The position numbers were made by a program, and so were the translations under genes. A stretch of 64,000 nucleotides of DNA. It comes from Saprospiraceae bacterium UBA1994 (GTDB taxonomy: Bacteria > Bacteroidota > Bacteroidia > Chitinophagales > Saprospiraceae). The DNA is taken from positions 322,620 through 386,619 of the forward strand of contig DDCY01000029.1 in assembly GCA_002335865.1 (NCBI GenBank), written 5' to 3'. Shown here one piece after another: positions 53,618 to 62,010 of the stretch. Every line of letters starts with the position of its first letter. Position 1 is the stretch's first letter. Under the pieces are notes generated by a model. That model worked only from the letters and a program-made list of their open reading frames with translations, had not been told where the DNA came from and made no database searches.

Positions 53618-54343
53618 TTACCCTTCGAAATGAAAACTTAGCGTAATTACTTGAGAAACAACGTTTTCTAGCACTTTGGATTCGTTAAGTTGATCATCGT
53701 AAATAAGGATATTTCCTACGCCTCTAGAATATTTGATCTCCGGAGAAAATATGAAGTATGGATAAAAGAATTGCATTCCAACTCCTATCTCCAATTGAAA
53801 GTCGTGAGGTGAAATTTTGATAAGTGTCTTAGCATCTCGTGTCTTTGAATTAGACTGTACGTCATAACTGTATTTCATTCCTGCTACCATGAAGGCTCTT
53901 TTATCCTTATAAGGTGCAGATTTAAATCTAATGAGAAATGGGACTTCAAAAAAAACAGATTCGACACTGCGTTTCTTTAATTCGGAGGAGTCGTTATTAG
54001 AGAATTCGAAACCACGGTTTGAAAATGCGAATCCTGGTAGCGCTCTAAAATCAAAGAAATCACCAAGCTTTAAATTGATAATGCCATTCAGTATAAATCC
54101 GCCACCTGCTGCAGCCTCAGTAATATTGATACTATCATTATTAATGAAATGCGTGGACTGATTTAGCCGATAACCTGAATTATTTAGTCCTAGTGTCATC
54201 CCAAAGTAATAAGCCTTTTTCTGAAAATCTCTAAAATTATAATTGTCTCTACCTCCTCCCAACTGGGCAATAGTATCGTTGGAGGTAAAGAGGAAAGAAA
54301 GAACTAAAAAGAAAGCTACTTTGTAGCGGAATAAATGGTGCAT
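53618..54343 (-). CDS. porT: PorT-family outer-membrane protein
   Basis: 241 aa from the ATG at 54343 (MHHLFRYKVAFFLVL), which gives a clean signal peptide ending near TIAQ. The mature part is a small beta barrel of 8-10 strands (YYFGMTLGLNNSGYRL, GGFILNGIINLKLGDFFDFRALPGFAF, IFSPEIKYSRGVGNIL). It matches PorT/SprT, a part of the type IX secretion system first known from Porphyromonas and also needed for gliding in Flavobacterium. The start overlaps the end of ubiE by 28 bases. The ubiE-porT pairing is common in Bacteroidota. Confidence 0.85.
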   Translation of the reverse strand: MHHLFRYKVAFFLVLSFLFTSNDTIAQLGGGRDNYNFRDFQKKAYYFGMTLGLNNSGYRLNQSTHFINNDSINITEAAAGGGFILNGIINLKLGDFFDFRALPGFAFSNRGFEFSNNDSSELKKRSVESVFFEVPFLIRFKSAPYKDKRAFMVAGMKYSYDVQSNSKTRDAKTLIKISPHDFQLEIGVGMQFFYPYFIFSPEIKYSRGVGNILIYDDQLNESKVLENVVSQVITLSFHFEG

Positions 54344-55062
54344 ATACCAAAACTTAGTGACGACCACTTGGACTCTTTAAAGCCAATCTGATCCAATATG
54401 TCAGTAAAACGATTGTAATCTGGAAAAACTTGTACAGACTCGTACAAATACTTGTATGCCTTATCATCTTTAGATTTAATCTTACCGATAAATGGCAAAA
54501 TGTTCTTGAAATACAAGTTGAAGGCTTGCTTGATGGGGAATTTCTTAGGTCTAGAAAATTCCAAAACTACAATTTGTCCTCCTGGGCTCAATACTCTATA
54601 CATTTCTGAGAGTCCCTTTTTGAGGTCTTGAAAATTCCGTACTCCAAAGGCACTACTAACTAAATCATAACTATTATCTTCGTACTTTAGGAATTCAGAA
54701 TCACCTAGTTCGAGAGTGATTATATCATTGAGCTTTTTATTGAATACCTTTTTATTGCCAATGGCAAGCATTTCTTTGGAAATGTCCATGCCTGTAACAT
54801 GATCAGGATTAAGCTTTTTGGCCGCTTCAATAGCCAGATCTGCGGTACCTGTAGCGATATCCAATATTTGTTTCGGATTTCCTGTTGACATTACTTTGAT
54901 AGCCTTAGATCTCCAGATAGTATCAATACCTGCGGTGAGCAGTCTATTGAGGTAGTCATAGTAAGGAGCAATCTTGTCAAACATTTTAGTTACTTGAACT
55001 TTCTTATCTGAAGATTCTTCGTAAGGTGTCACTGTTTTATAATGAGCTGGATCGAATGCCAT
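54316..55062 (-). CDS. ubiE: demethylmenaquinone/ubiquinone C-methyltransferase UbiE
   Basis: 248 aa class I SAM methyltransferase. It has KVQVTKMFDKIAPYYDYLNRLLTAGID near the start, the SAM motif QILDIATGTADLAIEA (about 66-81), VTGMDISKEMLAIG, and SAFGVRNFQDLKKGLSEMYRVLSPGG. In a phylum that uses menaquinone, it should methylate demethylmenaquinone in the last step (the MenG role). It is the first gene of the ubiE-porT unit, with overlapping reading frames. TATCTTTA upstream near 55094 is a near-match -7 box. Confidence 0.95.
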   Translation of the reverse strand: MAFDPAHYKTVTPYEESSDKKVQVTKMFDKIAPYYDYLNRLLTAGIDTIWRSKAIKVMSTGNPKQILDIATGTADLAIEAAKKLNPDHVTGMDISKEMLAIGNKKVFNKKLNDIITLELGDSEFLKYEDNSYDLVSSAFGVRNFQDLKKGLSEMYRVLSPGGQIVVLEFSRPKKFPIKQAFNLYFKNILPFIGKIKSKDDKAYKYLYESVQVFPDYNRFTDILDQIGFKESKWSSLSFGICTIYSATK

Positions 55063-55730
55063 AGAGATAATAGTGTTAAATGTAAAGATAAATATTTCTA
55101 ATACTTAAATAGCTAAATCTCTCTATATGTTCTAGCATATATGTATATTCAGTTAAGACTTTGAGTGGTCTTGTTATCTAAAAGCCATTTAGCAATAGAT
55201 CTCTATTCATTGTTAAGTAATAAAAGGGATCAATGATCTTTAATATTAATTTTTCATATTGATCAATATGTTTAATTTTAGACCTTCATGGGTATGTAGG
55301 TTTTGATAGCAAAATCAAGAAATTATTTGTCTAAAGAGATTTTGATAGTCACTGTAAACTAGGAGAATTATCTAAAGTTAATAAGGATTTACTAGAGGAC
55401 AATCTCATGAGAGTAGAGCAGGACATCTATTTTCTCGATTAATACTTGAAGTCTAACTGGGAGATAGATGAGGCTGAGCAGAAGCTATATTCGAGTCATA
55501 TCCATCGATCTCTTTCAAATTTCGGTCTTGCATCGTCTGATTACAATTTATATTCTTCTCACAGATATAAGTATTAGTAACATGAGACTTAACCAAGAGC
55601 GAAGAAGGGCTTACTTAGGATAAGTATGGAGTACTTTAAGCTATAAGTTATATGATGTAATGCTTCTAGGGAGGCTCAGGTAGGGTTAAGTGAATAACGT
55701 TCCTTTTTATCTAATCAAATTTTATAGTTC
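55063..55730 (+). other. 668-base gap upstream of the DinB-like gene
   Basis: The largest gap in the window. It contains the decayed frame at 55335-55577. The rest is AT-rich with no gene, terminator or clear promoter that I can support. Confidence 0.4.
55335..55577 (+). pseudogene. decayed gene of unknown family with one in-frame stop
   Basis: A single frame reads RDFDSHCKLGELSKVNKD, LLEDNLMRVEQDIYFLD, a TAA stop at 55440, then YLKSNWEIDEAEQKLYSSHIHRS and SLSNFGLASSDYNLYSSHRY before TAG at 55575. The mix of charged residues with Trp and Cys is like a real helical protein. No convincing start or family. It may be the rest of a gene lost from this locus. Confidence 0.4.
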
Positions 55731-56198
55731 ATGTTATTGCCTTTTGAAGCTATTATAGTTAACAGACGTATATTTTTAAGTATGTTAGAAAATTACTCTT
55801 TGGAACAGCTTAATTTTATTCCCAAAGGGTATAGCAATAATATATTTTGGAATATTGCTCATTCGGTTGCTTCAATGCAGCTCCTCGTATACAGTCTATC
55901 GAACAGTAACTGGAGTATCCCAAAGGAGATTGTCAAATGCTATCGGAATGGTACTAGGCCTGATAGGCTATATACACAAGAGGAGGTTGATGCCGTAAAA
56001 TCTATATTAGTATCTTCTGCAGAACAATGTGAGAAGGATTATAACGATGGATATTTTGGTGATTACAAGGGATTTTCGACAGCTACGGGTTTTGATATGA
56101 ATTCTATTGAGGATGCTATTAATTTCAATCTATATCATGAAGGTTTGCATATGGGATACATATTGGCTATAAAACGTTTTTTAGCAGATATTGTATAA
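55731..56198 (+). CDS. DinB-superfamily protein
   Basis: 155 aa, a four-helix DinB/YfiT-like bundle. The helices show the spaced metal-binding His pattern: WNIAHSVASMQLLVY (about 42-56) and the late NLYHEGLHMGYILAIKR (about 133-149) with two His. Members include thiol transferases that use bacillithiol or other thiols; the reaction here cannot be assigned. Cytoplasmic, monocistronic. Confidence 0.82.
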   Translation: MLLPFEAIIVNRRIFLSMLENYSLEQLNFIPKGYSNNIFWNIAHSVASMQLLVYSLSNSNWSIPKEIVKCYRNGTRPDRLYTQEEVDAVKSILVSSAEQCEKDYNDGYFGDYKGFSTATGFDMNSIEDAINFNLYHEGLHMGYILAIKRFLADIV

Positions 56199-56321
56199 AA
56201 CTGAATTGTAGTATCTTGCATCTAATTTTGATTTCTTCATTTGTGTTGAATATATTGGAGATAATAATTAGAATTTTTAAAAAAAAATAGACCGTAATCG
56301 TTTCCATTACGTTAGAATTGT

Positions 56322-56942
56322 ATGATCAGATATTTAGTAATTTTATTAATCGTTTTTGGATCTATCTCAGCTATTGCTCAGCAGGGAAATGATGACTTCT
56401 TTGTGAATGACGGCTTCTTTGATGAAGACACTACTGACGTATTGGAAGATACATTGATACAAGGCAATACTTTCTTTAAATTATTTAAAGGAACACCGGG
56501 AAGAGCGGCTTTACTATCGCTGGTAATTCCGGGAGGAGGACAAGTGTATAATAAGACTTGGTGGAAAATTCCTATAGCTATTGGAATCGATGTGGGTACA
56601 ATTTGGTGGTTAGTTTACAACCAAAATTCATACAGTAAGTACGATGGGATATATCTCGATCTGCTGAATGACAGAATTGTTAGTTATAACGGGATTACTA
56701 ATCCGTTGGTAATCAAAAATGTTAGAGATAACGCTAATAAAAATAGACAATATGCATATATCTGGTTTATTGTGGGTCACTTAGTTACTGTCTTTGATGC
56801 ATTCGTAGACAATCATTTGCAAAACTTTGATGTAAGTGAAGATTTGTCTTTCCAAATGAAAGGTGGCGATGGTTATGGAACAAGACTAAGTTTTGTTATT
56901 CCTTTGCATACCACGAAATATAAAAAAATAGCTATTCCGTAA
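56322..56942 (+). CDS. DUF5683 domain-containing membrane protein
   Basis: 206 aa with a signal peptide ending ISAIAQQ (about 20) and an acidic linker. The DUF5683 domain spans about 65-170: RAALLSLVIPGGGQVYNKTWWKIPI, a membrane helix (about 86-105, GIDVGTIWWLVYNQNS) and a second one (about 145-165, YAYIWFIVGHLVTVFDAFVDNHL). In many Bacteroidota this gene lies near parAB and dapB; none of these is here. Function unknown. The next gene follows after 45 bases. Confidence 0.85.
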   Translation: MIRYLVILLIVFGSISAIAQQGNDDFFVNDGFFDEDTTDVLEDTLIQGNTFFKLFKGTPGRAALLSLVIPGGGQVYNKTWWKIPIAIGIDVGTIWWLVYNQNSYSKYDGIYLDLLNDRIVSYNGITNPLVIKNVRDNANKNRQYAYIWFIVGHLVTVFDAFVDNHLQNFDVSEDLSFQMKGGDGYGTRLSFVIPLHTTKYKKIAIP

Positions 56943-56987
56943 GGTTGAGCTGAAGCTCTACGAATGAAATAACTTTAAAAATAAGAA

Positions 56988-57548
56988 ATGAAAAAACCAT
57001 TGGCAGTAGTATTAGCAGGAAGTGGGGAGTATAGAATTGCAGAATCTCATTACGGAAAACCACAAGAGCTACACACAGCTAATGTGCTGTCCAGTATGGG
57101 GTTAGCAACGTATATCACTGAGCGCTCAGAATCTGAATTAGAATGCAAGTATAAAATTCTTGGTGAATTATACGAGGGACAAGGCGCAATAGGCGCAATT
57201 ATCTCATTATTGAGCGATGAAGGTGCAGATGCTGCAATACTTGTACCTTGCGATATGCCTTTGTTAGATGCCGATATCTTACGGCAGTTGCTTGATACTT
57301 ACGAAGAGGAAGATACGATAGTTTGTTTTCGTCAAAATGGATTACCTTATATAGAGCCATTTCCTGCAATATTTGAAAAAGCATTATTAGAACTAATGAT
57401 AACAGATGTGATGGAAGGAAAAATAACATTGCAAGAACTTCTCAATCACGCAGGATCACATCTGATAGAATTGCCAAAGGACGATAGGCTACTCAATGTT
57501 ACTGATTACGATGAACAGGCTAAAATTGTTAGTCTGTTGAATAATTAA
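56988..57548 (+). CDS. MobA-like nucleotidyltransferase with altered signature
   Basis: 186 aa with the NTP-transferase fold. The start LAVVLAGSGEYRIAES is where MobA-like enzymes have LAGGxSxRMGxDK; here the second Gly, the Arg-Met-Gly and the following Lys pattern are changed (GSGEYRIAESHYGKPQE). The metal-binding segment AAILVPCDMPLLDADIL is intact, as is the later LPYIEPFPAIFEKALL. The family transfers GMP or CMP to molybdopterin, or related reactions. The altered loop may mean a different substrate or no catalysis. No other molybdenum-cofactor gene is near. Confidence 0.7.
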   Translation: MKKPLAVVLAGSGEYRIAESHYGKPQELHTANVLSSMGLATYITERSESELECKYKILGELYEGQGAIGAIISLLSDEGADAAILVPCDMPLLDADILRQLLDTYEEEDTIVCFRQNGLPYIEPFPAIFEKALLELMITDVMEGKITLQELLNHAGSHLIELPKDDRLLNVTDYDEQAKIVSLLNN

Positions 57549-57831
57549 ATGAATTTAGGTAACTGCAAAGCAATAAAATGTTTCTAGTCAGGATGAGATT
57601 CAGGGATAAAATTTTTTACTATCTATGTTACCGTAGATGATGTTACATTGCTGATTACTTTTATTTTCTAATTTATGAACCGACACATAAATTACAAATC
57701 AGAAATAGGATTTAAACTATTGGGTATTATGCTTAATAACTATGTTTTTACGATCTTTTGATTGGCTAATGTATGCAATACCAATAGAAAGTGATTCTAG
57801 AATACGTGGAATAGTATTACTTAATATAAAC
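57549..57831 (+). other. gap between the MobA-like gene and the tRNA-His terminator
   Basis: AT-rich, with stop codons in every frame. I see no gene, promoter or repeat that I can support. Confidence 0.4.
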
Positions 57832-57870
57832 ATAAAAAAGAGGCTATCTATTACTAGATAACCTCTTAAA
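57832..57870 (-). terminator. intrinsic terminator after tRNA-His (minus strand)
   Basis: Read on the minus strand, AAGAGGTTATCT pairs with AGATAGCCTCTT around a short loop, with a T-run on both sides. It begins a few bases after the tRNA 3' end. Confidence 0.9.
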
Positions 57871-57876
57871 AAATAG

Positions 57877-57951
57877 GGTGGAAGACGGGATTCGAACCCG
57901 CGACCCTCGGTACCACAAACCGATGCTCTAACCAACTGAGCTACAACCACC
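57877..57951 (-). tRNA. tRNA-His (anticodon GTG)
   Basis: On the minus strand a full cloverleaf can be drawn: D arm GCTCAGTTGGTTAGAGC, anticodon arm TCGGT-TTGTGGT-ACCGA with GTG as anticodon, and T arm GCGGG-TTCGAAT-CCCGT. The extra 5' G (G-1) opposite C73, special to histidine tRNA, is encoded. CCA is not encoded (CT follows). In the acceptor stem, positions 5-68 and 6-67 appear as T-T mismatches (GTGGTTG against CTTCCAC), which is unusual. Confidence 0.95.
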
Positions 57952-58102
57952 ATTTTTACTTAAAAGCAATTACGTTTTTCACGGCTGCAAAAATATCAAT
58001 TCCTTTTGATCTTAATAGGTTTCCTGAAGGTAATTTATATTTCCTTTTAAAAAAGTTCTGTGCAGCTATTTGTACTTTTGTCTAATAAACTGATTGCGAA
58101 TA

Positions 58103-58900
58103 CTACTTTCCTGTAGGGATCTCATCATCCTTCAGTGTAAACGTTCTCTTTACAGGATTATAAGGTGAATTTATTGCTTTACCTCGACTGTCTAACAGAG
58201 TCAATTCAATCGTATTTTCTCCCATCGGCAGACCTTCTAAATAGTATGGTTGCCATTTTTCAATAGTATGTACTTCTCCATTTATGTTAGCTGAGAGACC
58301 ATATCCATTGGCTAGATCAGCATTGAGTAGGTAGAAATCAAGCATAATCTTTTCTGTATCCTTCTTACCGACATACGTTCCTTTTGGTCTACTATACATT
58401 ACCATAGCTTCTGAGATACCATCTATCTGCGTGATTTTTTTGTCTTGAACCTGGATCTTGGCATGAATTGCAGCTTTACGCGTCTTAATACTTTCATGAT
58501 ATGATCTAGAAAGAAATGCAAGTAGATAGTGCTCGCCGTCTGCAACATCGTAATCAAACGATGCAGTATATTTTGCTGCGTACGGTTCATTATCTAATAT
58601 AAGGTGTATATGCTGACCTTTGCCAGAGTTAGCACACATTTTACTTTCTGTATCGGGTGTCTGTTGTCCCAATTCGTACCCTTCACCTCCTACTGTAAAG
58701 TTGAATATACCTTCATTGTAGGTCATATTTTGTAATTCTGCACCGAAATAGTCAATAGAGGGAGGAAATGACGTCAAAGTATACTTATTAACAGAAGTCA
58801 CAGAAGTTGCGGTACTAGCTTCAGGTGGCGTCTTAATATCATTTTTACATGAGCCAAGGCTCAAACTAACTAATAAGAGCATTGCAAGTTGTATTCTCAT
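58103..58900 (-). CDS. uncharacterised lipoprotein
   Basis: 265 aa from the ATG at 58900 (MRIQLAMLLLVSLSLGSC), with the lipid-attached Cys at about 18; an ATG at 58924 would add eight residues. The mature part is beta-rich with paired motifs GKGQHIHLILDNEPY and GEHYLLAFLSRSYHESIK, which suggest two related beta-sandwich units with conserved His. A C-terminal section (GLPMGENTIELTLLDSRG) looks like a second sandwich. I recall similar lipoproteins in this phylum without assigned function. Monocistronic. Confidence 0.7.
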   Translation of the reverse strand: MRIQLAMLLLVSLSLGSCKNDIKTPPEASTATSVTSVNKYTLTSFPPSIDYFGAELQNMTYNEGIFNFTVGGEGYELGQQTPDTESKMCANSGKGQHIHLILDNEPYAAKYTASFDYDVADGEHYLLAFLSRSYHESIKTRKAAIHAKIQVQDKKITQIDGISEAMVMYSRPKGTYVGKKDTEKIMLDFYLLNADLANGYGLSANINGEVHTIEKWQPYYLEGLPMGENTIELTLLDSRGKAINSPYNPVKRTFTLKDDEIPTGK

Positions 58901-58924
58901 TGTACTTATTTTTTGAATTATCAA

Positions 58925-59525
58925 GAGGTGACAGTTGAAACGGAAAGATAGAAATTATGTTTAGATAGATTATCCATAATTCGAAGTATAGTTCCTCAAG
59001 GAGTACGTTTACGTGATCAGTTGTTAATTAAATAGGTCATTTCTTGAATGCGTTTTTTGCATAAGTGTGCTTAATTGTACAAAACCGACATTTATAATAG
59101 GGGTAACATATGATTAGGTATGTCTATATACTGCACAACATACTATTCAACAATGCTAAGCCCTTCTACGATACACCAAGACAGACAGTAACATTTATAC
59201 TAATTGATCTTGAGAAATCAAATCAATGCCATTTCAAAAGAAAAAGCATAGTTATCTTAGATACAGCGTCGCTGTCATATTCATAGAACCAAAGAATTAA
59301 GTTTAGTATTGTCAATATTAAATTTTTATAATTCTTATCTATAATAAGCTCTGTTTTGAAGAAAGCTAACCTTATTTTTATTTAGACAAAACGATTATGA
59401 TCGTCGTATTTATTGATGACTAGAAGGAAGTTGCTTCTATCTTGTAATTTTTAAAGTAAATTTTGCAAACAAGTTAACAGATCGGCTACTTAATTAAAGT
59501 TTTAGAAAACAAAATTTGGAACGGT
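58925..59525 (-). other. 601-base gap with no supportable gene
   Basis: AT-rich. I see a short palindrome ACAGCG-T-CGCTGT near 59263 and AAACGATTATGATCGTCG near 59390, which faintly resembles the 91-bp-period repeat at 32694. No frame longer than about 25 codons looks like protein. Confidence 0.4.
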
Positions 59526-60650
59526 TCATAATAAATTATGATAAGGCTTCTCGCTATGACTTGACCATTGTTTTATGTTTTTACGGAATGCATCATATGA
59601 CTTATATATTTTAGCTGAGGCCGCATCTTTAACAGTAATATCGGTCAATATTTCGTTAGTATAATCTTTAAGCTTTATGAGTACGTCACTAGAAAACTGT
59701 CGAAGCTCCACGTTCTCTATTTGTATTAATTTTTGGAGGTACTCATTATTTTTAGCTTCAAATTCGGCCAAGGTCCATGTATTCATTCTGTAGGCGGCAG
59801 TCTCTAGTATCGTTTGCAGACGTGGCTCCAGACTATCAAATATTGGCTTATTGAAAAAGACCTCTAGAGTGCTACCTGTCTCATGCCATCCTGGGGTATA
59901 ATAGTACTTAGCTATCTTATGGAATCCCATGTTGTAATCATGATAAGGGCCGATCCATTCAGTAGCATCGATTACTCCACGTTCAAGATTGGTATATATC
60001 TCGCTGCCTGCGCTTAATACGGCTGATCCTCCAGCTCTCTCCAATACTTTACCACCTAGTCCAGGTATACGCATTTTAAGCCCTTTAAAGTCTTCTATAG
60101 TATTTATCTCTTTGTTAAACCAGCCTGCCATCTGAACTCCTGTATTACCTGCAGGAAAGGGTACAAGGTTATAGCCGGCATACAGTTCTTTCCACAACTC
60201 CTGTCCGCCACCACAATAGAGCCAAGAATTCATTTGCTGGGCATTCATCCCAAATGGGACCGTAGTGAAGAATTGTGTGGCTGGAGACCGTCCTGCCCAA
60301 TAGTAGGATGCACCGCTCCCTATCTCCACAGCACCACTAGATACGGCTTCAAAACATTCCAAGGCTGGGATCAACTCACCACCACCATATACATTGATAC
60401 TGATTTGCCCATCTGTCATTTCTTCGACCCATTGGGCAAAATGATTGCATGCTTCCCCAAGTACGGGAAAATTTGGCGGCCAAGTAGTGACCATTTTCCA
60501 CTTGTATTTCTTTTGACTAATTATGGCAATTGAGCGTTCTTTACTGTCTGATTTTGGCTTACATGAAAGCAAACTAGCTCCAGTTAATGCGCTTAAAGCT
60601 GCCTTTTTAATAAAATTCTTTCTATTAATAGTTTTCTTATTCTTATTCAT
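59526..60650 (-). CDS. TRAP-type substrate-binding protein (DctP family), lipoprotein
   Basis: 374 aa. The N-terminus NRKNFIKKAALSALTGASLLSC looks like a twin-arginine-style (here Arg-Lys) signal joined to a lipobox (Cys about 30). The DctP-like fold follows: KWKMVTTWPPNFPVLGEACNHFAQWVEE, GAVEIGSGASYYWAGRSP, FPAGNTGVQMAGWFNKEI, LKMRIPGLGGKVLERAGG and ATEWIGPYHDYNMGFHKIAKYYYTPGWHE. These resemble alpha-keto-acid-type TRAP binding proteins. The usual DctQ and DctM membrane parts are not beside it, so it is an orphan here. Confidence 0.87.
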   Translation of the reverse strand: MNKNKKTINRKNFIKKAALSALTGASLLSCKPKSDSKERSIAIISQKKYKWKMVTTWPPNFPVLGEACNHFAQWVEEMTDGQISINVYGGGELIPALECFEAVSSGAVEIGSGASYYWAGRSPATQFFTTVPFGMNAQQMNSWLYCGGGQELWKELYAGYNLVPFPAGNTGVQMAGWFNKEINTIEDFKGLKMRIPGLGGKVLERAGGSAVLSAGSEIYTNLERGVIDATEWIGPYHDYNMGFHKIAKYYYTPGWHETGSTLEVFFNKPIFDSLEPRLQTILETAAYRMNTWTLAEFEAKNNEYLQKLIQIENVELRQFSSDVLIKLKDYTNEILTDITVKDAASAKIYKSYDAFRKNIKQWSSHSEKPYHNLL

Positions 60651-60861
60651 ATTGATATCAATTAAATAAAGATCATATAAATCTATATAGCTTCGTTGAC
60701 ATAATATATGCCGAACTTTTGAATATACTAGAACATGTGCTTACCATAGACCATAACAAGATCATATAATATTGCATAATTATTGAACTTAATGATGCAA
60801 TAGATATATTATAATAATATCAATATATTCACCAATTAATATATAAAATATAATTTGCATT

Positions 60862-61344
60862 ATGATTAAAAAGTACAATGAGCCTGATAGTCTTACCGAT
60901 GTAGCAAAGTTTCACGATACCTTTGGAGCGCCGATATTAGATATTCCAACTATACCAGCCCAAGATAGATGTGATCTACGTGTCTCACTGATACAAGAGG
61001 AGCTCAATGAACTCAAAGAGGCAATAATTGACAATGATATGGTAGAAGTTGCAGATGCTCTTGCAGATATTCAATACGTCCTATCTGGTGCTATATTAGA
61101 ATTTGGTCTAGCGGATCGATTCAAAGAGATATTTGACGAAGTACAGCGCTCCAATATGAGCAAAACATGTAAGTCTATGAATGAGGCAGAGAAAACTCGA
61201 ACCCACTATAAAGCGACAAAAGGAGTAGATTCTATGATAGTAGAGAAGAATGGGGAATATCTTGTATACAGAATACCGGATAATAAAGTACTAAAATCAG
61301 TAGCTTATTCTCCAGCAGATCTCAAGAGCATAGTTGAAAGGTAG
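60862..61344 (+). CDS. MazG-like nucleotide pyrophosphohydrolase
   Basis: 160 aa. Helical all-alpha NTP pyrophosphatase domain (about 10-120): LRVSLIQEELNELKEAIIDNDMVEVADALADIQYVLSGAILEFGL carries the ExxE...ExxD metal-binding pattern, and FDEVQRSNMSKTC is the typical lower helix. The last 40 residues (EKNGEYLVYRIPDNKVLKS) form a small beta unit. The enzyme probably breaks non-standard or excess NTPs. It converges with the phosphoribosyltransferase gene, with 15 bases between stops. Confidence 0.87.
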   Translation: MIKKYNEPDSLTDVAKFHDTFGAPILDIPTIPAQDRCDLRVSLIQEELNELKEAIIDNDMVEVADALADIQYVLSGAILEFGLADRFKEIFDEVQRSNMSKTCKSMNEAEKTRTHYKATKGVDSMIVEKNGEYLVYRIPDNKVLKSVAYSPADLKSIVER

Positions 61345-61359
61345 TAGATTTTATATATT

Positions 61360-61854
61360 CTAATCTAGACAAACTTCTAATTCGTCAACACCGATAATTT
61401 TTACATCGATATTATCATTGAGAGTGGTAGCAAGAGAAAGTCCTACATAATCGACTTGAATAGGGAATGACTTATGCTTGCGATCTATCAGTACAGCAAC
61501 TTGCATCTTTTTGACCAATATACCCATGAATGGCTTGAACGCATAGAATAAAGTTCGTCCAGTGTTGGCTACATCGTCTACTATGATTACTGTTTTGTTC
61601 TCTAACTCAGAACTAGAAAGTGATACCTCTGCCTCTTCAGCGACGGGCTTGGCAGGATTAAGCGTAATCTGACAGAGTGTAATCGTGGAGTCTGTAAGTT
61701 TTTTCACTTCCTTGATGAGTAGTTTGGCAAATCCGAGACCGTTGTTATTGATTCCTGCGAATATTATTTCACTAATACCAAAGTTTTGTTCTACGATCTC
61801 TACAGCGAGGCGCTTTATTTTTTGTTTGATTTGACCTTGCTCTAGTATTTTCAT
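61360..61854 (-). CDS. PyrR-like phosphoribosyltransferase
   Basis: 164 aa type I phosphoribosyltransferase. The PRPP-binding motif is VIIVDDVANTGRTLFYAF (about 90-107). The N-terminal helix and GISEIIFAGINNNGLGFAKLL, plus the late KHKSFPIQVDYVGLSLATTL, are as in PyrR/Pur-operon-type enzymes. PyrR acts as a uracil phosphoribosyltransferase and RNA-binding attenuator; here no pyr genes are nearby, so only the enzyme class is assigned. Monocistronic. Confidence 0.85.
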   Translation of the reverse strand: MKILEQGQIKQKIKRLAVEIVEQNFGISEIIFAGINNNGLGFAKLLIKEVKKLTDSTITLCQITLNPAKPVAEEAEVSLSSSELENKTVIIVDDVANTGRTLFYAFKPFMGILVKKMQVAVLIDRKHKSFPIQVDYVGLSLATTLNDNIDVKIIGVDELEVCLD

Positions 61855-62010
61855 GAGTATGACCTTTTTAAAAGATTCTTTGTTTGCTTATTATAACATA
61901 AAGATAGTGATGATCATAGAATGATTCTAATTTAGCTTAGATCAATAATCTCTCAATAGAAATATATGTAATGCTTCACTTCTTTGTAATTTGCGTTAAA
62001 TAACTGACTG

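Noticed and set aside
57717..57953. Minus-strand frame of 78 codons starting MVVVAQLVRASVCG
   Set aside because: It is the translation of the tRNA-His gene and its terminator, a well-known artefact.
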